Of a stretch of DNA of 64,000 nucleotides, positions 35,855 to 48,786 are shown piece by piece. The notes beneath the pieces were generated by a model, which saw nothing but the letters and a program-made list of their open reading frames with translations, did not search any database and was not told the origin of the DNA. The stretch spans positions 1 through 64,000 of the forward strand of contig NW_027441285.1 of assembly GCF_949628215.1 (NCBI RefSeq), written 5' to 3'. A program made the position numbers and the translations under genes. Numbering within the stretch: position 1 is the stretch's first letter; each line of letters starts with the position of its first letter. The stretch is from Phalacrocorax aristotelis. Its lineage: Eukaryota > Chordata > Aves > Suliformes > Phalacrocoracidae.

Positions 35855-38239
35855 ATGGAGCTGAGGTCGCGGCGCCGCAAGATGCCCCAGTCCCCCCCTG
35901 CCCAGTGTCCCCCGGCGCCGCCGGAGGAGCAGGCAGGACCCTCCCGTGTGCCACCCCCGCGCAAAAGAAAGCGTCAGGTCCCCAAGGAGGAAGGTGAGCG
36001 CAGAGCATCCCCCACCGGGCACCTGCCAGAGGGGATTTTGGCTGGTGCCCAGCTGTGCAAGCGGAGGCCCCCGCATCGTGGCAAGGCGCCCCGGCCTCTC
36101 CCCCGTCCCGCTCCCGGCACTGCCGCCCCAGCACACCGGCGCGGTGCTGGGGGTGACAGCGCCGCTGTCCTCCGACAGTATGCAGGCTGTGCTGGCGAGC
36201 AGACTGTGACCCCGAAGTCGTGGGGCAGCTGTGCCGTCAGAAGGGGCTCTGCGTCCATGAGAACTGCCTGGTGAGTCCCCGGGGCTCAACACCCACCGGT
36301 CCACAACACCCCGCCCTCTCCAGCACCGCGGCACAGGCAGCCCCTGGCACGCACCCTCTTTTCCCCCCCTTGCAGTACCACGCCACCAGGCTGGGCCAGA
36401 AAGGGGCCGATGAAGAGGGCTTCTACGGCTTTCTCTTCCCCGACATCCGGCAGGAGCTGAAGCGGGTGGCACAGAAGGTGAGGCCGGAGGGGACGTGTCC
36501 CCACCGTGGTCCCCGTGTCCCGAGCCCGGCGCTGCACAGGCCAGCAACCCCCCAGGAATGCTCTGGCAGCTGGCTGCAAGCAACCGCCCCCAGATCCTCC
36601 TTCCCCCAAAAGGGCCCATTTCTGCAGCAACTGGGGATTTGGGGAGGGTAGGGGACGTTATCAGCGGCCCAGTGTCAATGGCCAGGCAGCCCACCGAAAC
36701 GCGGCGGGGCTGCGCTGGGCGAGGGCGAACAGGGCTCCCCGGGGAGCGCGGCATTGACTGCGCGGCGCTGACGCTGTCCACCTCCATGCCGTCCCCAGAG
36801 GTGCTGCATCTGCCGGCTGCGGGGTGCCTCGGTCGCCTGTCGGCGCAGGCGCTGCCGCCGAATCTTCCACTTCCCCTGCGGCAGTGAGCGGGGCTGCGTC
36901 TCCCAGTTCTTCGGGGAGTTCAAGTGAGTGTGGCCGCCTTGAAGGGCCAGGGCCGGACCCAGGCCAGGGCCTGGGGCAGAGGAGGCCTGTGGCTGAACCA
37001 TCACCTCCCTCCCACAGGTCCTTCTGCTGGAAGCACCGGCCGGTGCAGCGGGTGCGGGCGGTGCAGCAGGACGAGACCCCCTGCCTCATCTGCCAGGAGG
37101 CGGTGGCGGGGCGGCCCTGCTACGACACCCTGGTCTGTCCTGCCTGTGCCAGCGCCTGGTTCCACCGCCGCTGCATCCAGGTAGGCGACATCGCCCCCGG
37201 CCCCTGACGGGATCAGCCCTGTCGTCACCCTGTCGCCCAGCTCCCAGGGGGCGAACGAGACCCGCCCCGGCTCTGACGTTGATGCCCTCTCTGCCCCAGG
37301 GCCAGGCGCTGCGCTCTGCCCTGCACTACTTCCGCTGCCCCCTCTGCCAGGACGTGCCGACCTTCCAGGCGGAGATGTTTCGCCTGGGCATCAAAATCCC
37401 CGACAGGTCGGTGCCCTCCCCGCTGCCCCCTTCCCCCTCCGTGGTGCTCCGGCCGATCCCCTCCTGCCTCCCTGGGTGCCAGCAGGGTGGCCCCCACGCC
37501 CCCCGCGGCTGAGGGCTTCCTGTCTCCCGCAGGGATGCTGCCTGGGAGGAGGACGGGGCCTTCGCGGACCACTACCAGCGGCACAGCTCCTGCGATGCCA
37601 GCCAGTGCCTGTGCCCGGTGGGACGGGAGCAGGCGGAGGTGAACGGGTGAGTGCCCGTGTCCCCGGTCCCTGCAGCCCCGGCGAGGAGACGATGCCTTCG
37701 TCTCCTCCTCTGGGCAGGTATCCCGGGGGGGTCGGGTCCCTGGGATGGCGAGCTGGGCCTGGCACCAGGTGCGTGCCGGCAGCTCAGCTGCAGGTGCCTG
37801 GAGGGGAGCAGGGCCCAACGCTGCGCCCGAGCTGGCAGCCCACAGCTCGGGGGGCCTTTGGTGGCAGTGGGTCCCATTGCTCCCCCAGGCCCTGGAGACT
37901 TCTGCTCTGTGGCTCCTGTGCCTCCCGCGGCACCCACCAGCTCTGCTCCGGCATAGGAGAAGACGCCGACTCCTGGGAGTGCGGTGACTGCAGCGGCACG
38001 GGCACTGGTGAGGGGGGCGGGGCAGGGTGCCCACAGCCACGTGGCCACCACAGCACGTGGGACCTGGGGCCAGGCGCAGGGCTCTGATGCGGGGAGGGAG
38101 CGAGCGTGGCCTGGACTTGTTGTGCTCATCATCTCCCTGCCTGCCCCTTGCAGCGCCTCCCGTTGCACCTGGCCCAGACTCCAGCCCCGCCGACGCAGGG
38201 ACCCTCGCACAGCACCCCGGGTCCTGGCACTTCAGCTGA
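35855..38239 (+). CDS. PHF7-like: PHF7-like PHD/RING-finger protein, copy 9
   Basis: Exons: 35855-35993, 36179-36270, 36376-36477, 36799-36923, 37018-37180, 37300-37406, 37533-37646, 37889-38007, 38154-38239. Markers are Q41, A181 and GCAGGT in intron 7. It is the last member of the homogeneous 6-9 block: it keeps GAACCATCACC in intron 4 and GGT at G313 but has the common TCC at S301. Intron 8 carries a private CATCATCTCC variant (about 38127-38136). Confidence 0.9.
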
Positions 38240-38766
38240 GGAAGAAGAGGCCAGGATCCTCGCAGGACACCCCGGCACCCAGCTGCCCTCCCAGCCCCTC
38301 TCCCAGAAACCTGCAGAGCCTCACTAATAAAAGCTGGAACGTCACACGTGGCCTTGCTGATGTGCCGAAATGCTGCGGCGCAAGGGCCTCCGCGGTGGCC
38401 CTGACCCTCCCCTTGGCACCGTGGGTGCTGCCAGGTCGTTTCCCAAACAGGAGCTGGCACTGGCCGCCCCAGGTGAGATGCTGGTGTCACCCGCTTGGGG
38501 ACGTGATGTGCGGCACCAGAGCTGAACCCACGGGGGCTGGGGAGGGGGAAGCTCCACGGGAGCTGCTGAGGGGCCAAGGCCTCCCTGCCCAGGGCGCGGA
38601 GCAGTGGACCCAGGGTGCGGGGAGGGCAAGGGCGTCCCCGTGGGTCCCTTCTCCCACACCGGGGCTCCAGCAGGGACTTCAGAGACGTCCAGAGGGGTTC
38701 GTAGCACAAGCGCTTTGTTCAGGCATCAGAATTCCTGACTCTCCATTAACGAGCCGAATGACGTGG

Positions 38767-39246
38767 TGTCGTGGTTTAGGCGGCAGCTCAGCCCCACACA
38801 GTCGCTCGCTCCCTCCCCCACCGGTAGATGGGGGAGAGAATCAGAAGGGTAACGCTCGTGGGTTGCGATAAGAACAGTTTAATAATTAAAATTAACAGAA
38901 ACAACAACAGAAATGCAATGGAAAAGAGAACAACGAGAGGCGCAAAGCCCCGGGGGAGGAGGGAAGGGAGGGCAGAGGGGGAACGAACCGCCGAAACAAA
39001 CCGCACGCGCCGCAGCCGCGCCGCAGCCGCGCCGCTCCCGAGCTGCAACTGGCCCCCCTCCATAGGCTGGTCATGGTGTCACGTGGTAGGGAATGAACCT
39101 GCCGTCGGCCAGTCGGGCTCAGCCGCCCCCGCCACGGCCCCGCCCCTCCCAGCCCCCCCGCCACGCGGCAGAGCCCGGGAAGCTGGAAAGGCAGCCGCCC
39201 CCCCACAGTGAGGAGAATTAACCCCTTCTCAGCCAAAACCAGCACA
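38767..39246 (-). mobile_element. Solo LTR, unit 10 (480 bp)
   Basis: Same element, position and orientation as in the other units. It is slightly shorter than the usual 485 bp, which makes it a useful copy marker. Confidence 0.8.
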
Positions 39247-40171
39247 TGTGGTTTAAGTTATTCTGGGTTGTTTTGGGGTTTTTTTTAGGGAGAGTTTACA
39301 TTATTTTTGTACTGTCCCTTTTCTTAGCAAAATGTGTTCCGTTTCAACAAAGCCTACCGACCCCAACCCCGCTTGCTGCTGTCAGGACCCTGCCGGCCAT
39401 GAGCCAGGCTGTGGCACGAAGCTCCGCGGCCAGAGCCCTGATGGCAATCCCAAGCAGGCAGCCGTGAAGTGACACCACCAGCGGGGATTTGCTGCAGCGA
39501 TCCCTCCAGGCGATTGCTTTGCTTTGCCACAGCCCCAGCAGCATCACTGTGTCGGGGGGGCTGTGGAGTTGCTCTGTGGACAACGGAGAGCCCGGCCCAG
39601 CTCAGCTGCCACGCCGTGGACACCCCCAGCCGCTGCTGCTATTGCTGGCCAAAAACCACTGCCAGGAGTCAAATCCCAATTAGTGCCCACTTTTGCCACA
39701 AGTACCGCTTCTCACCTGGCTCCGTCCCAGTCACAGCAGGGATACAGAGCTGGCTCCAAAGCTGCGCGGCCAGAGCCCTGATGGGAAGCGGGGGGCGGGT
39801 GGGTGAAGGCTGCTCCAGCCTCCCTGCGCTCGCGGGAAACGTGCCCAAAAGCGTCTGCACAAGAAGCCCATGCCACAGTCCCTCCCGCCCCGGATCACAG
39901 CCCTGTGCCTGTCCCCAGGTCCCAGATGCAGGGAAGGAGACGGCTGGGCGTGGGGACATTTGTCACCTGGCTCCGCACACGCGTGACCGTGTTTGTGACC
40001 CTACATGCGTGCAGAGCCGTGTCACAAAGAGCCCAGGCTGGATAAATACCCCGCGCAACCGCCCCCAGCTCAGTGGCGAGTTTGCCACAGACGCTGGAAG
40101 ATCAGGACGGTCTTTGACCGCACCGACGTCCCCAAGCCCAGCCATCTCCTTCACTGCAGCCACTTGCGGTG

Positions 40172-42555
40172 ATGGAGCTGAGGTCGCGGCGCCGCAAGAT
40201 GCCCCAGTCCCCCCCTGCCCAGTGTCCCCCGGCGCCGCCGGAGGAGCAGGCAGGACCCTCCCGTGTGCCACCCCCGCGCAAAAGAAAGCGTCCGGTCCCC
40301 AAGGAGGAAGGTGAGCGCAGAGCATCCCCCACCGGGCACCTGCCAGAGGGGATTTTGGCTGGTGCCCAGCTGTGCAAGCGGAGGCCCCCGCATCGTGGCA
40401 AGGCACCCCGGCCTCTCCCCCGTCCCGCTCCCGGCACTGCCGCCCCAGCACACCGGCGCGGTGCTGGGGGTGACAGCGCGGCTGTCCTCCGACAGTATGC
40501 AGGCTGTGCTGGCGAGCAGACTGTGACCCCGAAGTCGTGGGGCAGCTGTGCCGTCAGAAGGGGCTCTGCGTCCATGAGAACTGCCTGGTGAGTCCCCGGG
40601 GCTCAACACCCACCGGTCCACAACACCCCGCCCTCTCCAGCACCGCGGCACAGGCAGCGCCTGGCACGCACCCTCTTTTCCCCCCTTGCAGTACCACGCC
40701 ACCAGGCTGGGCCAGAAAGGGGCCGATGAAGAGGGCTTCTACGGCTTTCTCTTCCCCGACATCCGGCAGGAGCTGAAGCGGGTGGCACAGAAGGTGAGGC
40801 CGGAGGGGACGTGTCCCCACCGTGGTCCCCGTGTCCCGAGCCCGGCGCTGCACAGGCCAGCAACCCCCCAGGAATGCTCTGGCAGCTGGCTGCAAGCAAC
40901 CGCCCCCAGATCCTCCTTCCCCCAAAAGGGCCCATTTCTGCAGCAACTGGGGATTTGGGGAGGGTAGGGGACGTTATCAGCGGCCCAGTGTCAATGGCCA
41001 GGCAGCCCACCGAAACGTGGCGGGGCTGCGCTGGGCGAGGGCGAACAGGGCTCCCCGGGGAGTGCGGCATTGACTGCGCGGCGCTGACGCTGTCCACCTC
41101 CATGCCGTCCCCAGAGGTGCTGCATCTGCCGGCTGCGGGGTGCCTCGGTCGCCTGTCGGCGCAGGCGCTGCCGCCGAATCTTCCACTTCCCCTGCGGCAG
41201 TGAGCGGGGCTGCGTCTCCCAGTTCTTCGGGGAGTTCAAGTGAGTGTGGCCGCCTTGAAGGGCCAGGGCCGGACCCAGGCCAGGGCCTGGGGCAGAGGAG
41301 GCCTGTGGCTGAACCGTCACCTCCCTCCCACAGGTCCTTCTGCTGGAAGCACCGGCCGGTGCAGCGGGTGCGGGCGGTGCAGCAGGACGAGACCCCCTGC
41401 CTCATCTGCCAGGAGGCGGTGGCGGGGCGGCCCTGCTACGACACCCTGGTCTGTCCTGCCTGTGCCAGCGCCTGGTTCCACCGCCGCTGCATCCAGGTAG
41501 GCGACATTGCCCCCGGCCCCTGACGGGATCAGCCCTGTCGTCACCCTGTCGCCCAGCTCCCAGGGGGCGAACGAGACCCGCCCCGGCTCTGACGTTGATG
41601 CCCTCTCTGCCCCAGGGCCAGGCGCTGCGCTCTGCCCTGCACTACTTCCGCTGCCCCCTCTGCCAGGACGTGCCGACCTTCCAGGCGGAGATGTTTCGCC
41701 TGGGCATCAAAATCCCCGACAGGTCGGTGCCCTCCCCGCTGCCCCCTTCCCCCTCCGTGGTGCTCCGGCCGATCCCCTCCTGCCTCCCTGGGTGCCAGCA
41801 GGGTGGCCCCCACGCCCCCCGCGGCTGAGGGCTTCCTGTCTCCCGCAGGGATGCTGCCTGGGAGGAGGACGGGGCCTTCGCGGACCACTACCAGCGGCAC
41901 AGCTCCTGCGATGCTAGCCAGTGCCTGTGCCCGGTGGGACGGGAGCAGGCGGAGGTGAACGGGTGAGTGCCCGTGTCCCCGGTCCCTGCAGCCCCGGCGA
42001 GGAGACGATGCCTTCGTCTCCTCCTCTGGGCAGGTATCCCGGGGGGGTCGGGTCCCTGGGATGGCGAGCTGGGCCTGGCACCAGGTGCGTGCCGGCAGCT
42101 CAGCTTCGGCTGCCTGGAGGGGAGCAGGGCCCAACGCTGCGCCCGAGCTGGCAGCCCACAGCTCGGGGGGCCTTTGGTGGCAGTGGGTCCCATTGCTCCC
42201 CCAGGCCCTGGAGACTTCTGCTCTGTGGCTCCTGTGCCTCCCGCGGCACCCACCAGCTCTGCTCCGGCATAGGAGAAGACGCCGACTCCTGGGAGTGCGG
42301 CGACTGCAGCGGCACGGGCACTGGTGAGGGGGGCGGGGCAGGGTGCCCACGGCCACGTGGCCACCACAGCACGTGGGACCTGGGGCCAGGCGCAGGGCTC
42401 TGATGCGGGGAGGGAGCGAGCGTGGCCTGGACTTGTTGTGCTCATCGTCTCCCTGCCTGCCCCTTGCAGCGCCTCCCGTTGCACCTGGCCCAGACTCCAG
42501 CCCCGCCGACGCAGGGACCCTCGCACAGCACCCCGGGTCCTGGCACTTCAGCTGA
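40172..42555 (+). CDS. PHF7-like: PHF7-like PHD/RING-finger protein, copy 10
   Basis: Exons: 40172-40310, 40496-40587, 40692-40793, 41115-41239, 41334-41496, 41616-41722, 41849-41962, 42205-42323, 42470-42555. Markers are P41, A181, silent GCT at A265 and TCGGCT in intron 7. It shares an intron 1 variant with copy 3 only, and a GCGCCCGAGC variant in intron 7 with the neighbouring 6-9 block. It therefore looks like a junction copy combining variants from two groups. Confidence 0.9.
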
Positions 42556-43082
42556 GGAAGAAGAGGCCAGGATCCTCGCAGGACACCCCGGCACCCAGCT
42601 GCCCTCCCAGCCCCTCTCCCAGAAACCTGCAGAGCCTCACTAATAAAAGCTGGAACGTCACACGTGGCCTTGCTGATGTGCCGAAATGCTGCGGCGCAAG
42701 GGCCTCCGCGGTGGCCCTGACCCTCCCCTTGGCACCGTGGGTGCTGCCAGGTCGTTTCCCAAACAGGAGCTGGCACTGGCCGCCCCAGGTGAGATGCTGG
42801 TGTCACCCGCTTGGGGACGTGATGTGCGGCACCAGAGCTGAACCCACGGGGGCTGGGGAGGGGGAAGCTCCACGGGAGCTGCTGAGGGGCCAAGGCCTCC
42901 CTGCCCAGGGCGCGGAGCAGTGGACCCAGGGTGCGGGGAGGGCAAGGGCGTCCCCGTGGGTCCCTTCTCCCACACCGGGGCTCCAGCAGGGACTTCAGAG
43001 ACGTCCAGAGGGGTTCGTAGCACAAGCGCTTTGTTCAGGCATCAGAATTCCTGACTCTCCATTAACGAGCCGAATGACGTGG

Positions 43083-43540
43083 TGTCGTGGTTTAGGCGGC
43101 AGCTCAGCCCCACACAGTCGCTCGCTCCCTCCCCCACCGGTAGATGGGGGAGAGAATCAGAAGGGTAACGCTCGTGGGTTGCGATAAGAACAGTTTAATA
43201 ATTAAAATTAACAGAAACAACAACAGAAATGCAATGGAAAAGAGAACAACGAGAGGCGCAAAGCCCCGGGGGAGGAGGGAAGGGAGGGCAGAGGGGGAAC
43301 GAACCGCCGAAACAAACCGCACGCGCCGCTCCCGAGCTGCAACTGGCCCCCCTCCATAGGCTGGTCATGGTGTCACGTGGTAGGGAATGAACCTGCCGTC
43401 GGCCAGTCGGGCTCAGCCGCCCCCGCCACGGCCCCGCCCCTCCCAGCCCCCCCGCCACGCGGCAGAGCCCGGCAAGCTGGAAAGGCAGCCGCCCCCCCAC
43501 AGTGAGGAGAATTAACCCCTTCTCAGCCAAAACCAGCACA
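43083..43540 (-). mobile_element. Solo LTR, unit 11 (458 bp, shortest copy)
   Basis: Same element, position and orientation as in the other units. At 458 bp it is the shortest copy and accounts for the short 4294-bp unit. It carries the CCCGGCAAG marker. Confidence 0.8.
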
Positions 43541-44465
43541 TGTGGTTTAAGTTATTCTGGGTTGTTTTGGGGTTTTTTTTAGGGAGAGTTTACATTATTT
43601 TTGTACTGTCCCTTTTCTTAGCAAAATGTGTTCCGTTTCAACAAAGCCTACCGACCCCAACCCCGCTTGCTGCTGTCAGGACCCTGCCGGCCATGAGCCA
43701 GGCTGTGGCACGAAGCTCCGCGGCCAGAGCCCTGATGGCAATCCCAAGCAGGCAGCCGTGAAGTGACACCACCAGCGGGGATTTGCTGCAGCGATCCCTC
43801 CAGGCGATTGCTTTGCTTTGCCACAGCCCCAGCAGCATCACTGTGTCGGGGGGGCTGTGGAGTTGCTCTGTGGACAACGGAGAGCCCGGCCCAGCTCAGC
43901 TGCCACGCCGTGGACACCCCCAGCCGCTGCTGCTATTGCTGGCCAAAAACCACTGCCAGGAGTCAAATCCCAATTAGTGCCCACTTTTGCCACAAGTACC
44001 GCTTCTCACCTGGCTCCGTCCCAGTCACAGCAGGGATACAGAGCTGGCTCCAAAGCTGCGCGGCCAGAGCCCTGATGGGAAGCGGGGGGCGGGTGGGTGA
44101 AGGCTGCTCCAGCCTCCCTGCGCTCGCGGGAAACGTGCCCAAAAGCGTCTGCACAAGAAGCCCGTGCCACAGTCCCTCCCGCCCCGGATCACAGCCCTGT
44201 GCCTGTCCCCAGGTCCCAGATGCAGGGAAGGAGACGGCTGGGCGTGGGGACATTTGTCACCTGGCTCCGCACACGCGTGACCGTGTTTGTGACCCTACAT
44301 GCGTGCAGAGCCGTGTCACAAAGAGCCCAGGCTGGATAAATACCCCGCGCAACCGCCCCCAGCTCAGTGGCGAGTTTGCCACAGACGCTGGAAGATCAGG
44401 ACGGTCTTTGACCGCACCGACGTCCCCAAGCCCAGCCATCTCCTTCACTGCAGCCACTTGCGGTG

Positions 44466-46849
44466 ATGGAGCTGAGGTCGCGGCGCCGCAAGATGCCCCA
44501 GTCCCCCCCTGCCCAGTGTCCCCCGGCGCCGCCGGAGGAGCAGGCAGGACCCTCCCGTGTGCCACCCCCGCGCAAAAGAAAGCGTCCGGTCCCCAAGGAG
44601 GAAGGTGAGCGCAGAGCATCCCCCACCGGGCACCTGCCAGAGGGGATTTTGGCTGGTGCCCAGCTGTGCAAGCGGAGGCCCCCGCATGGTGGCAAGGCGC
44701 CCCGGCCTCTCCCCCGTCCCGCTCCCGGCACTGCCGCCCCAGCACACCGGCGCGGTGCTGGGGGTGACAGCGCCGCTGTCCTCCGACAGTATGCAGGCTG
44801 TGCTGGCGAGCAGACTGTGACCCCGAAGTCGTGGGGCAGCTGTGCCGTCAGAAGGGGCTCTGCGTCCATGAGAACTGCCTGGTGAGTCCCCGGGGCTCAA
44901 CACCCACCGGTCCACAACACCCCGCCCTCTCCAGCACCGCGGCACAGGCAGCGCCTGGCACGCACCCTCTTTTCCCCCCTTGCAGTACCACGCCACCAGG
45001 CTGGGCCAGAAAGGGGCCGATGAAGAGGGCTTCTACGGCTTTCTCTTCCCCGACATCCGGCAGGAGCTGAAGCGGGTGGCACAGAAGGTGAGGCCGGAGG
45101 GGACGTGCCCCCACCGTGGTCCCCGTGTCCCGAGCCCGGCGCTGCACAGGCCAGCAACCCCCCAGGAATGCTCTGGCAGCTGGCTGCAAGCAACCGCCCC
45201 CAGATCCTCCTTCCCCCAAAAGGGCCCATTTCTGCAGCAACTGGGGATTTGGGGAGGGTAGGGGACGTTATCAGCGGCCCAGTGTCAATGGCCAGGCAGC
45301 CCACCGAAACGCGGCGGGGCTGCGCTGGGCGAGGGCGAACAGGGCTCCCCGGGGAGCGCGGCATTGACTGCGCGGCGCTGACGCTGTCCACCTCCATGCC
45401 GTCCCCAGAGGTGCTGCATCTGCCGGCTGCGGGGTGCCTCGGTCGCCTGTCGGCGCAGGCGCTGCCGCCGAATCTTCCACTTCCCCTGCGGCAGTGAGCG
45501 GGGCTGCGTCTCCCAGTTCTTCGGGGAGTTCAAGTGAGTGTGGCCGCCTTGAAGGGCCAGGGCCGGACCCAGGCCAGGGCCTGGGGCAGAGGAGGCCTGT
45601 GGCTGAACCGTCACCTCCCTCCCACAGGTCCTTCTGCTGGAAGCACCGGCCGGTGCAGCGGGTGCGGGCGGTGCAGCAGGACGAGACCCCCTGCCTCATC
45701 TGCCAGGAGGCGGTGGCGGGGCGGCCCTGCTACGACACCCTGGTCTGTCCTGCCTGTGCCAGCGCCTGGTTCCACCGCCGCTGCATCCAGGTAGGCGACA
45801 TTGCCCCCGGCCCCTGACGGGATCAGCCCTGTCGTCACCCTGTCGCCCAGCTCCCAGGGGGCGAACGAGACCCGCCCCGGCTCTGACGTTGATGCCCTCT
45901 CTGCCCCAGGGCCAGGCGCTGCGCTCTGCCCTGCACTACTTCCGCTGCCCCCTCTGCCAGGACGTGCCGACCTTCCAGGCGGAGATGTTTCGCCTGGGCA
46001 TCAAAATCCCCGACAGGTCGGTGCCCTCCCCGCTGCCCCCTTCCCCCTCCGTGGTGCTCCGGCCGATCCCCTCCTGCCTCCCTGGGTGCCAGCAGGGTGG
46101 CCCCCACGCCCCCCGCGGCTGAGGGCTTCCTGTCTCCCGCAGGGATGCTGCCTGGGAGGAGGACGGGGCCTTCGCGGACCACTACCAGCGGCACAGCTCC
46201 TGCGATGCTAGCCAGTGCCTGTGCCCGGTGGGACGGGAGCAGGCGGAGGTGAACGGGTGAGTGCCCGTGTCCCCGGTCCCTGCAGCCCCGGCGAGGAGAC
46301 GATGCCTTCGTCTCCTCCTCTGGGCAGGTATCCCGGGGGGGTCGGGTCCCTGGGATGGCGAGCTGGGCCTGGCACCAGGTGCGTGCCGGCAGCTCAGCTT
46401 CGGCTGCCTGGAGGGGAGCAGGGCCCAACGCTGCGCCCGGGCTGGCAGCCCACAGCTCGGGGGGCCTTTGGTGGCAGTGGGTCCCATTGCTCCCCCAGGC
46501 CCTGGAGACTTCTGCTCTGTGGCTCCTGTGCCTCCCGCGGCACCCACCAGCTCTGCTCCGGCATAGGAGAAGACGCCGACTCCTGGGAGTGCGGCGACTG
46601 CAGCGGCACGGGCACTGGTGAGGGGGGCGGGGCAGGGTGCCCACGGCCACGTGGCCACCACAGCACGTGGGACCTGGGGCCAGGCGCAGGGCTCTGATGC
46701 GGGGAGGGAGCGAGCGTGGCCTGGACTTGTTGTGCTCATCGTCTCCCTGCCTGCCCCTTGCAGCGCCTCCCGTTGCACCTGGCCCAGACTCCAGCCCCGC
46801 CGACGCAGGGACCCTCGCACAGCACCCCGGGTCCTGGCACTTCAGCTGA
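44466..46849 (+). CDS. PHF7-like: PHF7-like PHD/RING-finger protein, copy 11
   Basis: Exons: 44466-44604, 44790-44881, 44986-45087, 45409-45533, 45628-45790, 45910-46016, 46143-46256, 46499-46617, 46764-46849. Markers are P41, A181, silent GCT at A265 and TCGGCT in intron 7. Past the predicted stop, the alternative last-exon frame has GACGCCCC where the other copies have GACACCCC, a private change. The domain set is complete. Confidence 0.9.
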
Positions 46850-47376
46850 GGAAGAAGAGGCCAGGATCCTCGCAGGACGCCCCGGCACCCAGCTGCCCTC
46901 CCAGCCCCTCTCCCAGAAACCTGCAGAGCCTCACTAATAAAAGCTGGAACGTCACACGTGGCCTTGCTGATGTGCCGAAATGCTGCGGCGCAAGGGCCTC
47001 CGCGGTGGCCCTGACCCTCCCCTTGGCACCGTGGGTGCTGCCAGGTCGTTTCCCAAACAGGAGCTGGCACTGGCCGCCCCAGGTGAGATGCTGGTGTCAC
47101 CCGCTTGGGGACGTGATGTGCGGCACCAGAGCTGAACCCACGGGGGCTGGGGAGGGGGAAGCTCCACGGGAGCTGCTGAGGGGCCAAGGCCTCCCTGCCC
47201 AGGGCGCGGAGCAGTGGACCCAGGGTGCGGGGAGGGCAAGGGCGTCCCCGTGGGTCCCTTCTCCCACACCGGGGCTCCAGCAGGGACTTCAGAGACGTCC
47301 AGAGGGGTTCGTAGCACAAGCGCTTTGTTCAGGCATCAGAATTCCTGACTCTCCATTAACGAGCCGAATGACGTGG

Positions 47377-47861
47377 TGTCGTGGTTTAGGCGGCAGCTCA
47401 GCCCCACACAGTCGCTCGCTCCCTCCCCCACCGGTAGATGGGGGAGAGAATCAGAAGGGTAACGCTCGTGGGTTGCGATAAGAACAGTTTAATAATTAAA
47501 ATTAACAGAAACAACAACAGAAATGCAATGGAAAAGAGAACAACGAGAGGCGCAAAGCCCCGGGGGAGGAGGGAAGGGAGGGCAGAGGGGGAACGAACCG
47601 CCGAAACAAACCGCACGCGCCGCAGCCGCGCCGCAGCCGCGCCGCGCCGCTCCCGAGCTGCAACTGGCCCCCCTCCATAGGCTGGTCATGGTGTCACGTG
47701 GTAGGGAATGAACCTGCCGTCGGCCAGTCGGGCTCAGCCGCCCCCGCCACGGCCCCGCCCCTCCCAGCCCCCCCGCCACGCGGCAGAGCCCGGGAAGCTG
47801 GAAAGGCAGCCGCCCCCCCACAGTGAGGAGAATTAACCCCTTCTCAGCCAAAACCAGCACA
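47377..47861 (-). mobile_element. Solo LTR, unit 12 (485 bp)
   Basis: Same element, position and orientation as in the other units; it carries the CCCGGGAAG marker. Confidence 0.8.
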
Positions 47862-48786
47862 TGTGGTTTAAGTTATTCTGGGTTGTTTTGGGGTTTTTTT
47901 TAGGGAGAGTTTACATTATTTTTGTACTGTCCCTTTTCTTAGCAAAATGTGTTCCGTTTCAACAAAGCCTACCGACCCCAACCACGCTTGCTGCTGTCAG
48001 GACCCTGCCGGCCATGAGCCAGGCTGTGGCACGAAGCTCCGCGGCCAGAGCCCTGATGGCAATCCCAAGCAGGCAGCCGTGAAGTGACACCACCAGCGGG
48101 GATTTGCTGCAGCGATCCCTCCAGGCGATTGCTTTGCTTTGCCACAGCCCCAGCAGCATCACTGTGTCGGGGGGGCTGTGGAGTTGCTCTGTGGACAACG
48201 GAGAGCCCGGCCCAGCTCAGCTGCCACGCCGTGGACACCCCCAGCCGCTGCTGCTATTGCTGGCCAAAAACCACTGCCAGGAGTCAAATCCCAATTAGTG
48301 CCCACTTTTGCCACAAGTACCGCTTCTCACCTGGCTCCGTCCCAGTCACAGCAGGGATACAGAGCTGGCTCCAAAGCTGCGCGGCCAGAGCCCTGATGGG
48401 AAGCGGGGGGCGGGTGGGTGAAGGCTGCTCCAGCCTCCCTGCGCTCGCGGGAAACGTGCCCAAAAGCGTCTGCACAAGAAGCCCGTGCCACAGTCCCTCC
48501 CGCCCCGGATCACAGCCCTGTGCCTGTCCCCAGGTCCCAGATGCAGGGAAGGAGACGGCTGGGCGTGGGGACATTTGTCACCTGGCTCCGCACACGCGTG
48601 ACCGTGTTTGTGACCCTACATGCGTGCAGAGCCGTGTCACAAAGAGCCCAGGCTGGATAAATACCCCGCGCAACCGCCCCCAGCTCAGTGGCGAGTTTGC
48701 CACAGACGCTGGAAGATCAGGACGGTCTTTGACCGCACCGACGTCCCCAAGCCCAGCCATCTCCTTCACTACAGCCACTTGCGGTG

